This document shows, in pieces, positions 1-8,317 of a stretch of 64,000 bases of DNA. Both the position numbers and the translations under genes were made by a program. Origin of the DNA: Alphaproteobacteria bacterium (GTDB lineage: Bacteria > Pseudomonadota > Alphaproteobacteria > Micropepsales > Micropepsaceae); the NCBI GenBank assembly GCA_017308375.1, contig JAFKEW010000015.1, positions 1-64,000 of the forward strand, given 5' to 3'. Each line of letters begins with the position of its first letter. The stretch's first letter is position 1. Below the pieces are notes generated by a model, which worked only from the letters and a program-made list of their open reading frames with translations, was not told where the DNA came from and searched no databases.

Positions 1-14
1 ACGCGAATGGTCAT
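1..14 (-). CDS. gap: First codons of probable glyceraldehyde-3-phosphate dehydrogenase (cut by window edge)
   Basis: Only the start is inside the window. On the minus strand a strong ribosome binding site, AGGAGG (21-26), lies 6 bases before an ATG (14-12), and the next codons read MTIR. The transketolase stop codon overlaps the start of this region, so the two genes are one transcription unit. The gap assignment is an inference from the MTIR start and from the common tkt-gap-pgk order in Alphaproteobacteria. Confidence 0.5.
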
Positions 15-24
15 ATCTTTCCTC

Positions 25-1987
25 CTAAATCCTCTTCAACGCCTTCTGCGCGGCCTCAACCACGGCTTGCGGCGTGATGCCAAAATGTTTGTAGACGTCC
101 TTGTAGGGTGCGCTGGCGCCGAAGCTGTGCATCCCGACAAAACCGCCATTCGTCCCGATATAGCGTTCCCAGCCGAAAGGCGAGGCTGCTTCCACCGCAA
201 CCTTAACGGTGCCGGGGCCCAGGACTTTTGCACGATAATCCGCCGGTTGCTCCTCGAACAATTTCCAGCACGGCATGGAAACCACGCGTGCGGCAATATT
301 TTGACCGGCCAGAAGCGTCTGCGCCTCCAGCGCCAGCGACACTTCGCTCCCGGTCGCGAGCAGGGTGACCTTGGCATTCTCCGCTCCGGCAAGCTCATAG
401 GCCCCCTTTGCCGCACGGTTTTCGGCGGTGTGGGCCTCGCGCACCGTCGGCACGTCCTGGCGGGAAAAGGCCAGCAGGCTGGGCCGTTTCAGGTTGGACA
501 GGGCGATTTCCCAGCATTCGGCGGTTTCCACCGCATCGGCCGGGCGCATCACCAGAAGATTGGGAATGGCGCGCAGGGCCGCCAGATGCTCCACCGGCTG
601 GTGGGTCGGCCCGTCTTCGCCGACGCCGATGGAATCGTGGGTCATGACGAAAATCGTCCGCACACCCATCAGCGCCGCCAGCCGGATCGCCGGGCGGCAG
701 CGCCATGCCGTTCATCGCCGCCGCCATGCCGTGCTCGCGGATGCCGTAATGGATATAGCGTCCGGCGAAATGGCCCGGCGTGATGGCCTCCAGCCCCTTG
801 GTCAGCGTGTTGTTGGAGGGGGTCAGGTCGGCCGATCCGCCCACTGTGCCGGCGATATGGCCGTTGATGACATCCAGCACCTTTTCGGAGCTGCGGCGGG
901 TGCCGGTATTGGGCTTTTCGGCGCTGAATTTCGCTTTCAGTTCGACCAATGCCGGGCCAAGGTTTGCCGGAACCGTGCCGGCCAGCGCGGCGTCAAAGGT
1001 CTTTGCCTGTGCACCGGCGGCGTTTTTGCGCTTTTCCCAGACGGCATGGGCGTCGCGGCCCCGGCTGCCGATGGTGCGCCAGGCCGATAAAATCTCGTCC
1101 GGCACCGTAAACGGCGCATAAGGCCAGTTCAGCGCCTTGCGCGCCCCGGCGATTTCCTCTGCCCCCGGCGCATCGCTGTGGGCCTTTTGCGTGCCCGCCC
1201 GCGTCGGCAGGCCATACCCGATAATGGTGCGGCAGCAGATCAGAACCGGCCGGTCGGCGTTTTGCGCGGCGTTGAGCGCGCGCAGGATGTCGGCGGCGTC
1301 GTGACCGTCGCAAGTGTCGGTGATCCAGCCCGCGGCCTCGAAACGCTGCCGCGCATTGGTGGAATCGGCCAGCGTGGCCGGCCCGTCGATGGTGATGTTG
1401 TTGTCGTCATAAAGCACGATCAGGCGGGACAGCTTCAAATGCCCGGCGAGCGAGATCGCTTCGTGGCTGATCCCTTCCATCAGATCGCCGTCGGACGCCA
1501 TCACATAGGTCTTGTGATCGACCAGAGCGCCGCCGAAGCGCGCGTTCATATGCCGTTCGGCCAGCGCCATGCCGACCGCATTGGAAATGCCCTGACCCAG
1601 CGGGCCGGTGGTGGTCTCGATCCCCGGAATATGGCCGTATTCCGGGTGGCCGGCGCAGGGGCTGCCCAATTTGCGGAAATGCTTGATGTCTTCGATGGTG
1701 ATGCCGGGATAGCCGGTCAGCCACAGGAGCGCGTAAAGCAGCATCGAGCCATGGCCGCAGGAGAGCACGAAGCGGTCCCGGTCCGGCCAATGGGGATCGG
1801 CGGCGTCGAATTTCAGAAAGCTGGAAAACAGCACGGTGGCGACATCGGCCATCCCCATCGGCATGCCGGGGTGGCCGGATTTGGCGTTTTCGACCGCATC
1901 CATCGACAGCGCCCTGATGGCGTTGGCAAGGCGGCGAAGTTCGCCCGCCTCTTTCCACAGCGTTGCGGCGCTGGCGGCGTTATCCAT
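25..1987 (-). pseudogene. tkt: Transketolase, interrupted by an internal deletion and frameshift
   Basis: Transketolase moves two-carbon ketol units in the pentose phosphate and Calvin pathways and needs thiamine diphosphate. The first 430 codons, from the ATG at 1987, match the family, including GHPGMPMG, the cofactor-loop region ASDGDLMEG and the catalytic-glutamate region GIREHGM. After MNGMAL the frame is lost. The rest of the protein (from [13 protein letters not shown] to the stop at 25-27) continues in another frame with the junction at 696/697. Family alignment from memory indicates that about 18 residues, typically HGG...FLVFSDY, are missing. This is about 53 bases and not a multiple of three. 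The lost stretch carries aromatic residues that bind the thiamine ring. Both flanks look well conserved and free of stop codons, so the lesion is recent or is an assembly error. Confidence 0.9.
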
Positions 1988-2275
1988 AGGCCTGTGTTCC
2001 TTCGGAGGCTGATTGGCCTTAGCGAGGCAAAGGCGCGTGCGTCAAGTCTCCAACGCTTCCCGGCGCTGCCCGTTCACCATGCCCACGGAAAACTTCACCA
2101 TGCTGCGGAAAAGAGTGCAATTGGCCGCGGTCCGGAACTGGCGCCGATGGCTGTGATCGGCATAGAAATGCCGTAAATGCAGGCGAAGTGATTAAACGGG
2201 GGAAAACCCTGTCCAATCGTTGAACCCTTTTTGGTGGAGGCCTAAGGTTTTGTGGAATCAGGCGAAGAGGCGCCG

Positions 2276-2566
2276 ATGAGCAAGCTGGATTCGGCGGCTG
2301 AGCGGTTTGCCGCAGCGCTTGAGGCGCTTGAAAAGGCCGTTCTCGAAAAATCTGCCGAAGGTTCCGCGACCGGGACCGCGAAAATGCGCGACGATCTGGC
2401 GAAGCTCAATGCGCGCCTGGCGGCGATGACGGCCGAACGCGATCAATTGCTGGCCAGAATCGCTGAGCTGGAGGACGAAACCCGCTCGCTCACCGTCCTG
2501 AATACAGAGGTTGAAGGCCGCCTCGATGGTGCGATCGCGGAAATCCGCGCCGTGCTGGGCAATTAA
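2276..2566 (+). CDS. Small coiled-coil protein upstream of ZapA (DUF4164-like)
   Basis: The protein has 96 residues, almost all charged and alanine/leucine-rich, with a heptad-like pattern. It has no signal peptide and no membrane segment. I chose the ATG at 2276 because GAAGAGG (2264-2270) sits just upstream; a GTG at 2252 would add eight residues. It lies 15 bases before zapA. Small coiled-coil proteins of the DUF4164 type are commonly annotated next to zapA in Alphaproteobacteria. A role with ZapA at the division ring, like that of ZapB in gammaproteobacteria, is inference only. The 288 bases upstream, back to tkt, hold no gene I can support and must contain both divergent promoters. Confidence 0.75.
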   Translation: MSKLDSAAERFAAALEALEKAVLEKSAEGSATGTAKMRDDLAKLNARLAAMTAERDQLLARIAELEDETRSLTVLNTEVEGRLDGAIAEIRAVLGN

Positions 2567-2581
2567 TCTGGGGATGCCGCC

Positions 2582-2947
2582 ATGCCGCTGGTGAATGTGA
2601 TGATCAATTCGCGGGCCTATACGATTGCCTGCGACGATGGCGAGGAAGAGCATCTGAAGGAACTCGGCGCCTATGTCGATGGCAAGGTGCGCGAACTTCT
2701 GGAATCGGTCGGGCAGGTGGGCGATTCCCGGCTGCTGCTGATGGCGGCGCTGCTGCTCGCCGATGAATGTTTCGATGCCTCTGCGCGGCTCGAGGCCAAT
2801 GCCCGCAGTTCGGGTGAAGCGGGCGGCGCCCAGGAAGAAGCGGCCGAAAAAATCCGCGCCACCGAAGGTTTCGTGGCGGAGAAGCTGGAACAGGCGGCGC
2901 TGCGCCTCGAAAAGACCGTCGCGCGTTTCGCCCGCGGGAACGCCTGA
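2582..2947 (+). CDS. zapA: Cell division protein ZapA
   Basis: ZapA binds FtsZ and cross-links its filaments at mid-cell. The 121-residue protein has the family layout: an N-terminal beta/alpha head (PLVNVMINSRAYTIAC, then LKELGAYVDGKV) followed by a long helix (DSRLLLMAALLLADE) and a C-terminal coiled coil from about residue 75. The length is normal for the family. It follows the coiled-coil gene by 15 bases and precedes the 6S RNA and the formyltetrahydrofolate cyclo-ligase gene. This is the usual alphaproteobacterial neighbourhood and supports both calls. Confidence 0.93.
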   Translation: MPLVNVMINSRAYTIACDDGEEEHLKELGAYVDGKVRELLESVGQVGDSRLLLMAALLLADECFDASARLEANARSSGEAGGAQEEAAEKIRATEGFVAEKLEQAALRLEKTVARFARGNA

Positions 2948-2960
2948 TTCCACACCACAC

Positions 2961-3011
2961 TTTTCCTCCCCCGTTTTTACGGGGGAAGTGCGCCAGCGGC
3001 GCGGAGGGGGC
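2961..3011. repeat. Dispersed palindromic intergenic repeat, copy 1
   Basis: CCTCCCCCGT and ACGGGGGA form a hairpin with a TTT loop, followed by GTGCGCCAGCGGCGCGGAGG. The same arrangement occurs at 8414-8499 and, in altered form, at 33463-33522. It lies between zapA and the 6S RNA, so it could also act as the zapA terminator or an mRNA-stabilising hairpin. It lacks a clear T-tract. Confidence 0.75.
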
Positions 3012-3027
3012 ATGCCGCCGCTCTCCG

Positions 3028-3057
3028 TTTCGCGCTTTCCGGCATATCGGCTAGACT
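3028..3057 (+). promoter_or_regulatory. Putative promoter of the 6S RNA
   Basis: TTTCGC (3028-3033) and TAGACT (3052-3057) are 18 bases apart, a fair sigma-70-type arrangement. This would start transcription near 3064, just before the 6S-like sequence. The -35 is weak, so the call depends on context. Confidence 0.45.
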
Positions 3058-3063
3058 GGGGTT

Positions 3064-3225
3064 TGAACGGGTACTGCCTCGCGCGTCAGGAAGCGATGCC
3101 CAGGGGCCTTAATGGTACTCACCGGGAGCTGTCCCTGACCGGGGCCGTGGCCTCGGACAAATGGCGCCCACCTGCACTTGCAGGCCCGTGAGGATCCGAA
3201 TCCAACGGCGTTGGCGGTCCCGTTC
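3064..3225 (+). ncRNA. ssrS: 6S RNA
   Basis: 6S RNA mimics an open promoter and sequesters the housekeeping RNA polymerase holoenzyme in stationary phase. The call rests first on position: between zapA and the 5-formyltetrahydrofolate cyclo-ligase gene, which is where ssrS sits in most proteobacteria. There is no convincing coding frame. The stretch has complementary outer arms and an internal 6S-like segment, GCCCACCTGCACTTGCAGG, resembling the central 3' hairpin region of known 6S RNAs. The ends are approximate (promoter at 3028-3057, 3' end near 3225). A covariance-model search would settle it. Confidence 0.75.
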
Positions 3226-3237
3226 GCTTCAGAACCC

Positions 3238-3290
3238 GTCATGGCCGGGCAGCAATCCCGCATGTTGCGGGGGACGCGCGACCCGGCCAT
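3238..3290. repeat. Palindromic repeat of the ATGGCCGGG family
   Basis: The outer inverted arms ATGGCCGGG (3241-3249) and CCCGGCCAT (3282-3290) enclose an inner hairpin, CCCGCA (3257-3262) with TGCGGG (3266-3271). A related palindrome lies at 33584-33609. It sits between the 6S RNA and fau and ends eight bases before the fau start, so it is part of the fau leader. Confidence 0.7.
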
Positions 3291-3298
3291 CGTGTGTC

Positions 3299-3874
3299 AT
3301 GGTCTCGAAAACAACGCTCCGCGAAGCCGCCCGCATTCGCCGGGCGGAATTGGCCACGGACGATTTCGCACAAAAGCTGGCCGCTTTCGCGCTCGCTCTC
3401 GGCGTCGCACCCGATACTGTCATTGGCGGCTATATGGCCCTGCCGGGGGAGGCCGATCCGGCGCTCCTGCTCGACCGCCTCGCGGCCGATGGCGCGGTGA
3501 TTGCGCTTCCGCGGGTGGCGGAAAAAAACGCGCCGCTCGCTTTTCACCGCCATCTGCCGGGCGGGGCGTTACGGAAAGGCCCGTACGGTATTGCCGAACC
3601 GCCGCCCGACTGGCCAGTTGTTGTGCCGCAAATTCTGCTGGTGCCGCTTCTCGCCTTCGATGCGCGCGGCCATCGTCTTGGCTATGGCGGCGGCTATTAC
3701 GACCGCACCATCGAAGCTTTGGACCGCAACGGGCCGCTGCGCACGGTCGGAATCGCCTTTGCGGGGCAGGAGATCGTAGCCATCCCCGATGAGGGGCACG
3801 ACCGCACGCTCGATATGATCGCGACCGAAGTCGGGGTCAGATCCTTTCACCACACGCGCGGCACCAGGCGGTAG
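3299..3874 (+). CDS. fau: 5-formyltetrahydrofolate cyclo-ligase
   Basis: The enzyme converts 5-formyltetrahydrofolate to 5,10-methenyltetrahydrofolate with ATP. The 191-residue protein has the family's N-terminal substrate region (KTTLREAARIRRAEL), the central GPYGIAEP motif and the C-terminal signature LLAFDARGHRLGYGGGYYDR. I chose the ATG at 3299 because the frame before it runs through the 6S RNA and the repeat. The position directly after 6S RNA is the classical one. The 3' end overlaps the convergent methyltransferase gene by 28 bases, so the two mRNAs are complementary at their ends. Confidence 0.93.
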   Translation: MVSKTTLREAARIRRAELATDDFAQKLAAFALALGVAPDTVIGGYMALPGEADPALLLDRLAADGAVIALPRVAEKNAPLAFHRHLPGGALRKGPYGIAEPPPDWPVVVPQILLVPLLAFDARGHRLGYGGGYYDRTIEALDRNGPLRTVGIAFAGQEIVAIPDEGHDRTLDMIATEVGVRSFHHTRGTRR

Positions 3875-4539
3875 CGCACGCGCGTCATGTAATCGGCATA
3901 GCCGTCCAGATCGTGCTGCAGGGTGCGTTCCTCCAGCACCGCGCGCCTCGCCATCGCCAGCATGATCAGCGCCGCCCCGATCAGCCCGTAAGCCGATCCC
4001 AGCAGAAGCGGAATGCCGAACATATAAAGCATCGAAACCGCATACATCGGGTGGCGAACGATGCGGTAAGGCCCGTTGGCGATCACGCGCTGTTTGCGTT
4101 CGCTCTGAATGCGCACCACAGGCGCTGCGAAACTGTTGGCGGTGAAAACCGGCATGATGGCGAGGAAGCCCACCACGATCATTCCGCCGCCCACGATTTC
4201 GAGCCAGACCGGCACCGCCACTGTGTGCCAGCGCCCGGCATCCAGCCCCATCAGGAAAAACCAGACGCACCAGAAAATGACGACGCCGATGATGAACACG
4301 CGATCCCACAGCGGCTGGTCCTTCTGCACCACGGGCTTCAGCCGCTCCGCCAGCAGGGCCGGATCGCGTTTCAGAAGCCAGATGCACAGCACCGCCGATC
4401 CTGCCGCGAAGATCGCGAGAAAGGCCCAGCCTTCCGGCCAGCGCCAGTTGCCCGCCGCGCCGAACAGCAGCGCGGCCATGATGCCGAGCCACAGCCCGGC
4501 CTGCACGATCAGACGCAGCGTCAATTTCCATGGATGCAT
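3847..4539 (-). CDS. Isoprenylcysteine carboxyl methyltransferase-like membrane protein
   Basis: This is a membrane protein of 230 residues with about five hydrophobic segments. The C-terminal half holds the methyltransferase signature of the ICMT/PEMT superfamily: GPYRIVRHPMY, then a membrane segment, then EERTLQ and DYMTRVRYRLVP. These enzymes methylate lipid or isoprenoid-linked substrates using SAM, but the substrate of bacterial members is usually unknown. I prefer the ATG at 4539 (MHPWKL) over the one at 4572, which would overlap the divergent ymdB start. It is convergent with fau, overlapping by 28 bases. Confidence 0.8.
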   Translation of the reverse strand: MHPWKLTLRLIVQAGLWLGIMAALLFGAAGNWRWPEGWAFLAIFAAGSAVLCIWLLKRDPALLAERLKPVVQKDQPLWDRVFIIGVVIFWCVWFFLMGLDAGRWHTVAVPVWLEIVGGGMIVVGFLAIMPVFTANSFAAPVVRIQSERKQRVIANGPYRIVRHPMYAVSMLYMFGIPLLLGSAYGLIGAALIMLAMARRAVLEERTLQHDLDGYADYMTRVRYRLVPRVW

Positions 4540-4566
4540 CGCCACCACCCTGTTAAGAGGGGTTCC

Positions 4567-5379
4567 ATGCATATTCTATTCATCGGCGATGTGATCGGAA
4601 AACCGGGGCGTGAAGTCCTGACGGCGGAACTGCCTGCCTTGCGCGAAAACCTGAAGCTCGATTTCGTCATCGTCAATGGCGAGAATCTGGCCGGCGGTTT
4701 CGGCGTCACCCGCAATATCGCGAACGAGATGTTCGCCCTCGGCGTCGATTGCATCACCACCGGCAATCACTGGCTCGACCAGCGCGAAATCCTCACCTTT
4801 ATCGGGGATGAGGACCGGGTCTTGCGCCCCTGCAATCTTCCGCCCGGCACGCCGGGCCGCGGCGCCAATCTGTTTCAGGCCAAAAATGGCGCCCATGTGC
4901 TGGTGATCAATCCGCTCGGCCGCGTGTTCATGGAGCCGCAGGACGATCCCTTTGCCGCGGTGGAGCGGGAGCTTGCCGCCTGCCCCCTGGGCGAGGGAGC
5001 CGATGCCGTGGTGGTGGACATGCACGCCGAAGCGACGTCGGAGAAAATGGCGATGGGCCATTTCTGCGACGGCCGGGCCAGCCTTGTCGTCGGCTCTCAC
5101 AGCCATGTGCCGACGGCGGATGCGCAAATCCTGCCCGGCGGCACGGCCTATCAGACCGATGCGGGGGCGTGCGCGGATTACGACTCCGTGATCGGGATGG
5201 AGAAGTTCGAGCCGGTGCAGCGCTTCACCCGCAAAATTCCCGGCGGGCGGTTTTCACCGGCCACCGGCCCGGCAACGCTTTGCGGTGTCTTTGTCGAAAC
5301 CGCCGCGAACGGCTTTGCTGAACGCATCGAACCCGTGCGCGTCGGCGGCCGCCTGAAACAGACGATGCCGGCGGTTTAG
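4567..5379 (+). CDS. YmdB family metallophosphoesterase (TIGR00282)
   Basis: The 270-residue protein carries all expected metal ligands of the YmdB family: D8 in GDVIGKPGR, E39/N40 in NGEN, N67/H68 in TGNHWLD, H153 in DMHAEATSEK, and H178/H180 in GSHSHVPTAD. Bacillus YmdB has 2',3'-cyclic nucleotide phosphodiesterase activity; the alphaproteobacterial role is not established. The start at 4567 is only 27 bases from the divergent methyltransferase start, so their promoters must overlap. The fau-to-ymdB-to-yebC proximity is common in this class, though here accessory genes separate ymdB and yebC by about 5 kb. Confidence 0.9.
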   Translation: MHILFIGDVIGKPGREVLTAELPALRENLKLDFVIVNGENLAGGFGVTRNIANEMFALGVDCITTGNHWLDQREILTFIGDEDRVLRPCNLPPGTPGRGANLFQAKNGAHVLVINPLGRVFMEPQDDPFAAVERELAACPLGEGADAVVVDMHAEATSEKMAMGHFCDGRASLVVGSHSHVPTADAQILPGGTAYQTDAGACADYDSVIGMEKFEPVQRFTRKIPGGRFSPATGPATLCGVFVETAANGFAERIEPVRVGGRLKQTMPAV

Positions 5380-5388
5380 AACGCCGGT

Positions 5389-5479
5389 GTCATCCCGGAA
5401 ACGCGCGTCAGCGCGTTATCCGGGACCTATCGCGTCGCTGCTCCGTGGCTCCCGGCTCTCTCTGCTCGGCCGGGATGAC
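5389..5479. repeat. Intergenic inverted repeat with GTCATCCCGG ends
   Basis: Perfect 10-base terminal inverted repeats, GTCATCCCGG (5389-5398) and CCGGGATGAC (5470-5479), bound a GC-rich 91-base element with further internal dyads. The element fills the gap between the ymdB stop and the convergent dehalogenase stop. It resembles short REP/MITE-like elements of alphaproteobacterial genomes. No transposase is nearby. Confidence 0.75.
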
Positions 5480-5528
5480 ATATTCTGTTTTGCGAATGCG
5501 TCTTTCATGAACGCCGGCGCTCTGAACG

Positions 5529-6431
5529 TCAATCCCCGAACGCTTTCAGCGCGGCGCGCGCGATCGGCTCGCCCCATTCCTGCACGAAATGGCCGCCATC
5601 CGGAATCACCATCGGCGGCGGGCAGCCGCGAATGCTCGCGCGCAACCCTTCCATCGTGCCGCCAAACACCGGATCGGCGGCGCCCACCGCCATGAAGCTT
5701 TTGCCGCTCCAGTTGTTTGCCCAGAAATCGCGCGCGGCTCTGGATTCGGCTACGCCTTCCATATCGGGCGCCGTCATCACCAGTTGCGGAAAGCGGCGCA
5801 CACCGGCCTTGTAACGCTGATCGGGAAACGGCGCGTCATAGGCGGCTTCTTCCGCTTCGGTCAGGATCGGCGTGGCGCGTTTCATCAACCGCCCCACCGC
5901 CAGATCGGGCTGCCCCGCCATGAAGCCGCGCCAGGCATCGAAACCGGCACCGGCGGAAACACCGGTTGCAAGCGCCGTGTTCATCACGATCAGGCGCTGA
6001 ATGCGCCCGCGCAGATTTTCTTCCGCCGGCAGGGTCAGGCCCAGAAGCCCGCCCCAATCCTGCACCACCAGCGTGATGTTCTGCAGCGCCAGCCTGTCGA
6101 TCAGCCGCAGCAGATAGTTGCGATGAAAGTGAAAGGTGTAGTCCGAATCGTTTACCGGCTTGTCGGAACGGCCGAAGCCGAAGAAATCGGGCGCCACCAC
6201 GCGCGCGCCGCTTTCCAGGAACACCGGAATCATTTTGCGGTAGAGGAAGCTCCAGCTCGGCTCCCCATGCAGGCACAGGAAAACATGGCGCGCATCTTTC
6301 GGCCCTTCATCGATATAGGCCGCGCGCAGTCCTTCATAGCCTTTCAGATCGTCGCAATAATGCGGCGTATAGGGGAAATCCGGCACGGATTCGAAACGCG
6401 CATCCGGCGTGCGCAGGGCTTCGATGGTCAT
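5529..6431 (-). CDS. Haloalkane dehalogenase, DhlA-like (HLD-I type alpha/beta hydrolase)
   Basis: The enzyme hydrolyses carbon-halogen bonds to an alcohol and halide. The 300-residue protein closely resembles Xanthobacter DhlA, which is 310 residues long. Visible matches are D125 (nucleophile) and W126 in VVQDWGG, W167 in GFDAWRG (second halide-stabilising Trp), D253 in GAADPV as the triad acid, and H281 in DGGHFVQE. The oxyanion region is HGEPSW at 55-60. Both halide Trp residues are present, which separates it from ordinary epoxide hydrolases or esterases. The start at 6431 (MTIEALRTPD) aligns with the family's N-terminus. No plasmid or transposon signs are seen nearby. The physiological substrate is unknown. 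Confidence 0.85.
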   Translation of the reverse strand: MTIEALRTPDARFESVPDFPYTPHYCDDLKGYEGLRAAYIDEGPKDARHVFLCLHGEPSWSFLYRKMIPVFLESGARVVAPDFFGFGRSDKPVNDSDYTFHFHRNYLLRLIDRLALQNITLVVQDWGGLLGLTLPAEENLRGRIQRLIVMNTALATGVSAGAGFDAWRGFMAGQPDLAVGRLMKRATPILTEAEEAAYDAPFPDQRYKAGVRRFPQLVMTAPDMEGVAESRAARDFWANNWSGKSFMAVGAADPVFGGTMEGLRASIRGCPPPMVIPDGGHFVQEWGEPIARAALKAFGD

Positions 6432-6620
6432 CACACTCTCCACAAAATGGCATAATGGATGCCACTTTCTGGTTCCGGGCGCGATTGTCAATGATTCCGC
6501 CACTGCGTGCCGTGCCGCACGCTTCTGTGGACGAATCACGAAAATGCACAGCGCAAGGAGTTGAATACCAAGGCCCGAATGCCGATCTTATGAACAGCAA
6601 CGCTGCTTCATGAGGGCAGA

Positions 6621-7049
6621 ATGCGTGCCGTACCGTTCCAGTTGCGCAAGCTCGATCATATCGTCCTGCGCATTCACGACCTGAAGGCCAGCCTGCATTT
6701 CTATTGCGATGTGCTGGGCTGCACGATGGACAAGGAACAATCCCAGATCGGCCTTTATCAGGTGCGCGCGGGCGAAAGCCTGATCGATCTCGTGCCGCTT
6801 TCCGGGCCGCTTGGCCGCATGGGCGGTGCGGGGCCGGAACGCGAAAAGCGCAATGTGGATCATTTTGCGATTCAGATCGCGCCGTTCGACGAAGCGGCCA
6901 TCCGCACCTATCTGAAGGGGGCCGATGTCGCGATCGTCGAATCCGGTCAGCGTTACGGGGCGGAAGGCACCGGCCCTTCGCTCTATATCCACGATCCCGA
7001 CGGCAATACGGTCGAACTGAAAGGCCCTGCCGCCGCTGCGCAGGGGTAG
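6621..7049 (+). CDS. VOC (glyoxalase/dioxygenase fold) family protein
   Basis: The 142-residue protein has a single vicinal-oxygen-chelate layout: KLDHIVLRIHDL at the N-terminus, FYCDVLGC, a second NVDHFAIQI strand, and the C-terminal DPDGNTVELKG motif. The two His and the C-terminal Glu are the expected metal ligands. This is the fosfomycin-resistance/glyoxalase-I-like class, but substrate cannot be told from sequence. The ATG at 6621 follows GAGGGCAG. The gene is divergent from the dehalogenase and convergent with ahpD. Confidence 0.8.
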   Translation: MRAVPFQLRKLDHIVLRIHDLKASLHFYCDVLGCTMDKEQSQIGLYQVRAGESLIDLVPLSGPLGRMGGAGPEREKRNVDHFAIQIAPFDEAAIRTYLKGADVAIVESGQRYGAEGTGPSLYIHDPDGNTVELKGPAAAAQG

Positions 7050-7103
7050 TGGCGCGCAAGGGTAACGGCGCGGGGGTTTTGCCCGCGCCGCTTCCGGTGT
7101 TGC

Positions 7104-7655
7104 TCAGGCAGCCAGTTCGCGTTCTCCGCCGGCCTGCGTCTGCCATTCCTGCGCCACGGCGATGGCGTGCACCACGCTCGCAATCCGCACCGCGGTCTGG
7201 ATCTGCTCCGCCGTCATGCCGTGGTCGCGCAACACTTTCTCGTGGCTGTCGACGCACATGCCACAGCCATTGATGGCGGAAACCGCAAGGCTCCACAGTT
7301 CGAAATCCACCTTCGCCGCGCCCGGCTTGCCGATCACGTTCATGCGCAGCTTCGCCGGTATGGTCTTGTAATCGGACGCCGCCGCCAGATGGACGAAGCG
7401 GTAATAGATATTGTTCATCCCCATGATCGCGGCGGCGGCGTGGGCGGCCTCCAGTTCTTCGGGGGAAAGCTGCGGTCCGAACGTATCGATCATCGTGCGC
7501 GCCACGCTTTCGTTGCGTGCGGCCAGTGCGGTGGCGATGAAGGTGCCGGCCTTCTGCACCGGGCTCAGCGTGGTGTCATTGGCCAGCGACGAAAGATTGA
7601 GCTTCAGGTCGCGGGCGTAAGCGGGCAGCGATGCGCCCAGTGTTTCGAGGGTCAT
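7104..7655 (-). CDS. ahpD: Alkyl hydroperoxide reductase AhpD
   Basis: AhpD reduces the peroxiredoxin AhpC and has weak peroxidase activity of its own. The 183-residue protein is all-helical, with the AhpD/CMD signature: C131-GM-C134 and H138 in [10 protein letters not shown], plus E119 (DFEL) as the proton-relay acid. It lies 80 bases downstream of ahpC on the same strand, and the pair is probably cotranscribed from the promoter before ahpC, as in mycobacteria and many Alphaproteobacteria. Confidence 0.92.
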   Translation of the reverse strand: MTLETLGASLPAYARDLKLNLSSLANDTTLSPVQKAGTFIATALAARNESVARTMIDTFGPQLSPEELEAAHAAAAIMGMNNIYYRFVHLAAASDYKTIPAKLRMNVIGKPGAAKVDFELWSLAVSAINGCGMCVDSHEKVLRDHGMTAEQIQTAVRIASVVHAIAVAQEWQTQAGGERELAA

Positions 7656-7735
7656 GATGAAGTCCTTTCAGAATAAGAAATCCGGCCCCGCGGTCCGTGG
7701 AGGGGGAGAGGCATTGGCCGCGGGGCCGGTCGGCA

Positions 7736-8278
7736 TCAGGCGGCGGTCTTCAGGACCTCATCACCCTTCTGCCAGTTACAGGGGCAAAGCTCGTCGGTCT
7801 GCAGCGCGTCCAGCACCCGCAACACTTCCTGCGGGCTGCGGCCCACATTCATGTCGGTGACGTAAGCGAAGCGGATGATCCCATCGGGATCGACGACGAA
7901 GGTCGCCCGTTTCGCGACGCCTTCCTGCGTGTCGAGTACGCCAAGCGCGCTCGAAAGCTCACGCTTGAGATCGGACAGCATGGCAAAGGGCAGCGCCTTC
8001 AGATCGGCATGGTTCTGCCGCCAGGCCAGATGGACGAACTCGCTATCGACCGAGACGCCATAGACCACGGCATCGCGGTCCTCGAACTCGCCGTTCAACT
8101 GCCCGAAACCGGCAATTTCGGTGGGGCAGACGAAGGTGAAGTCCTTCGGCCAGAAAAAGACGATCTTCCATTTGCCGGGCGCCGATTTCTCGGTCACCTC
8201 GCCAAAGGCGGTGGCCGGATCGGCCGAAACAACGGATTTCAGGGAAAAATCGGGAAACTTGTCGCCGACAGTCAGCAT
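7736..8278 (-). CDS. ahpC: Peroxiredoxin AhpC
   Basis: AhpC reduces hydrogen peroxide and organic peroxides. The 180-residue protein has the peroxidatic cysteine C51 in FTFVCPTE and two C-terminal cysteines, C165 and C167, in ELCPCNW. This CPC end is typical of the AhpD-dependent AhpC group. The family-conserved Arg side is seen in KRATFVVDPDG. It precedes ahpD in an operon, and the promoter at 8318-8346 carries an operator-like palindrome. Confidence 0.94.
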   Translation of the reverse strand: MLTVGDKFPDFSLKSVVSADPATAFGEVTEKSAPGKWKIVFFWPKDFTFVCPTEIAGFGQLNGEFEDRDAVVYGVSVDSEFVHLAWRQNHADLKALPFAMLSDLKRELSSALGVLDTQEGVAKRATFVVDPDGIIRFAYVTDMNVGRSPQEVLRVLDALQTDELCPCNWQKGDEVLKTAA

Positions 8279-8317
8279 GGGTGCTCTCCATTCGGGGTAG
8301 GTGATTTATGCGAATGA

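Noticed and set aside
1178..2176. 332-residue plus-strand frame opposite transketolase
   Set aside because: It is the reverse of a conserved tkt coding region and lacks any family similarity; a shadow of high-GC third-position bias.
2258..3013. 251-residue minus-strand frame over the coiled-coil gene and zapA
   Set aside because: Antisense to two clear genes, with no recognisable domain.
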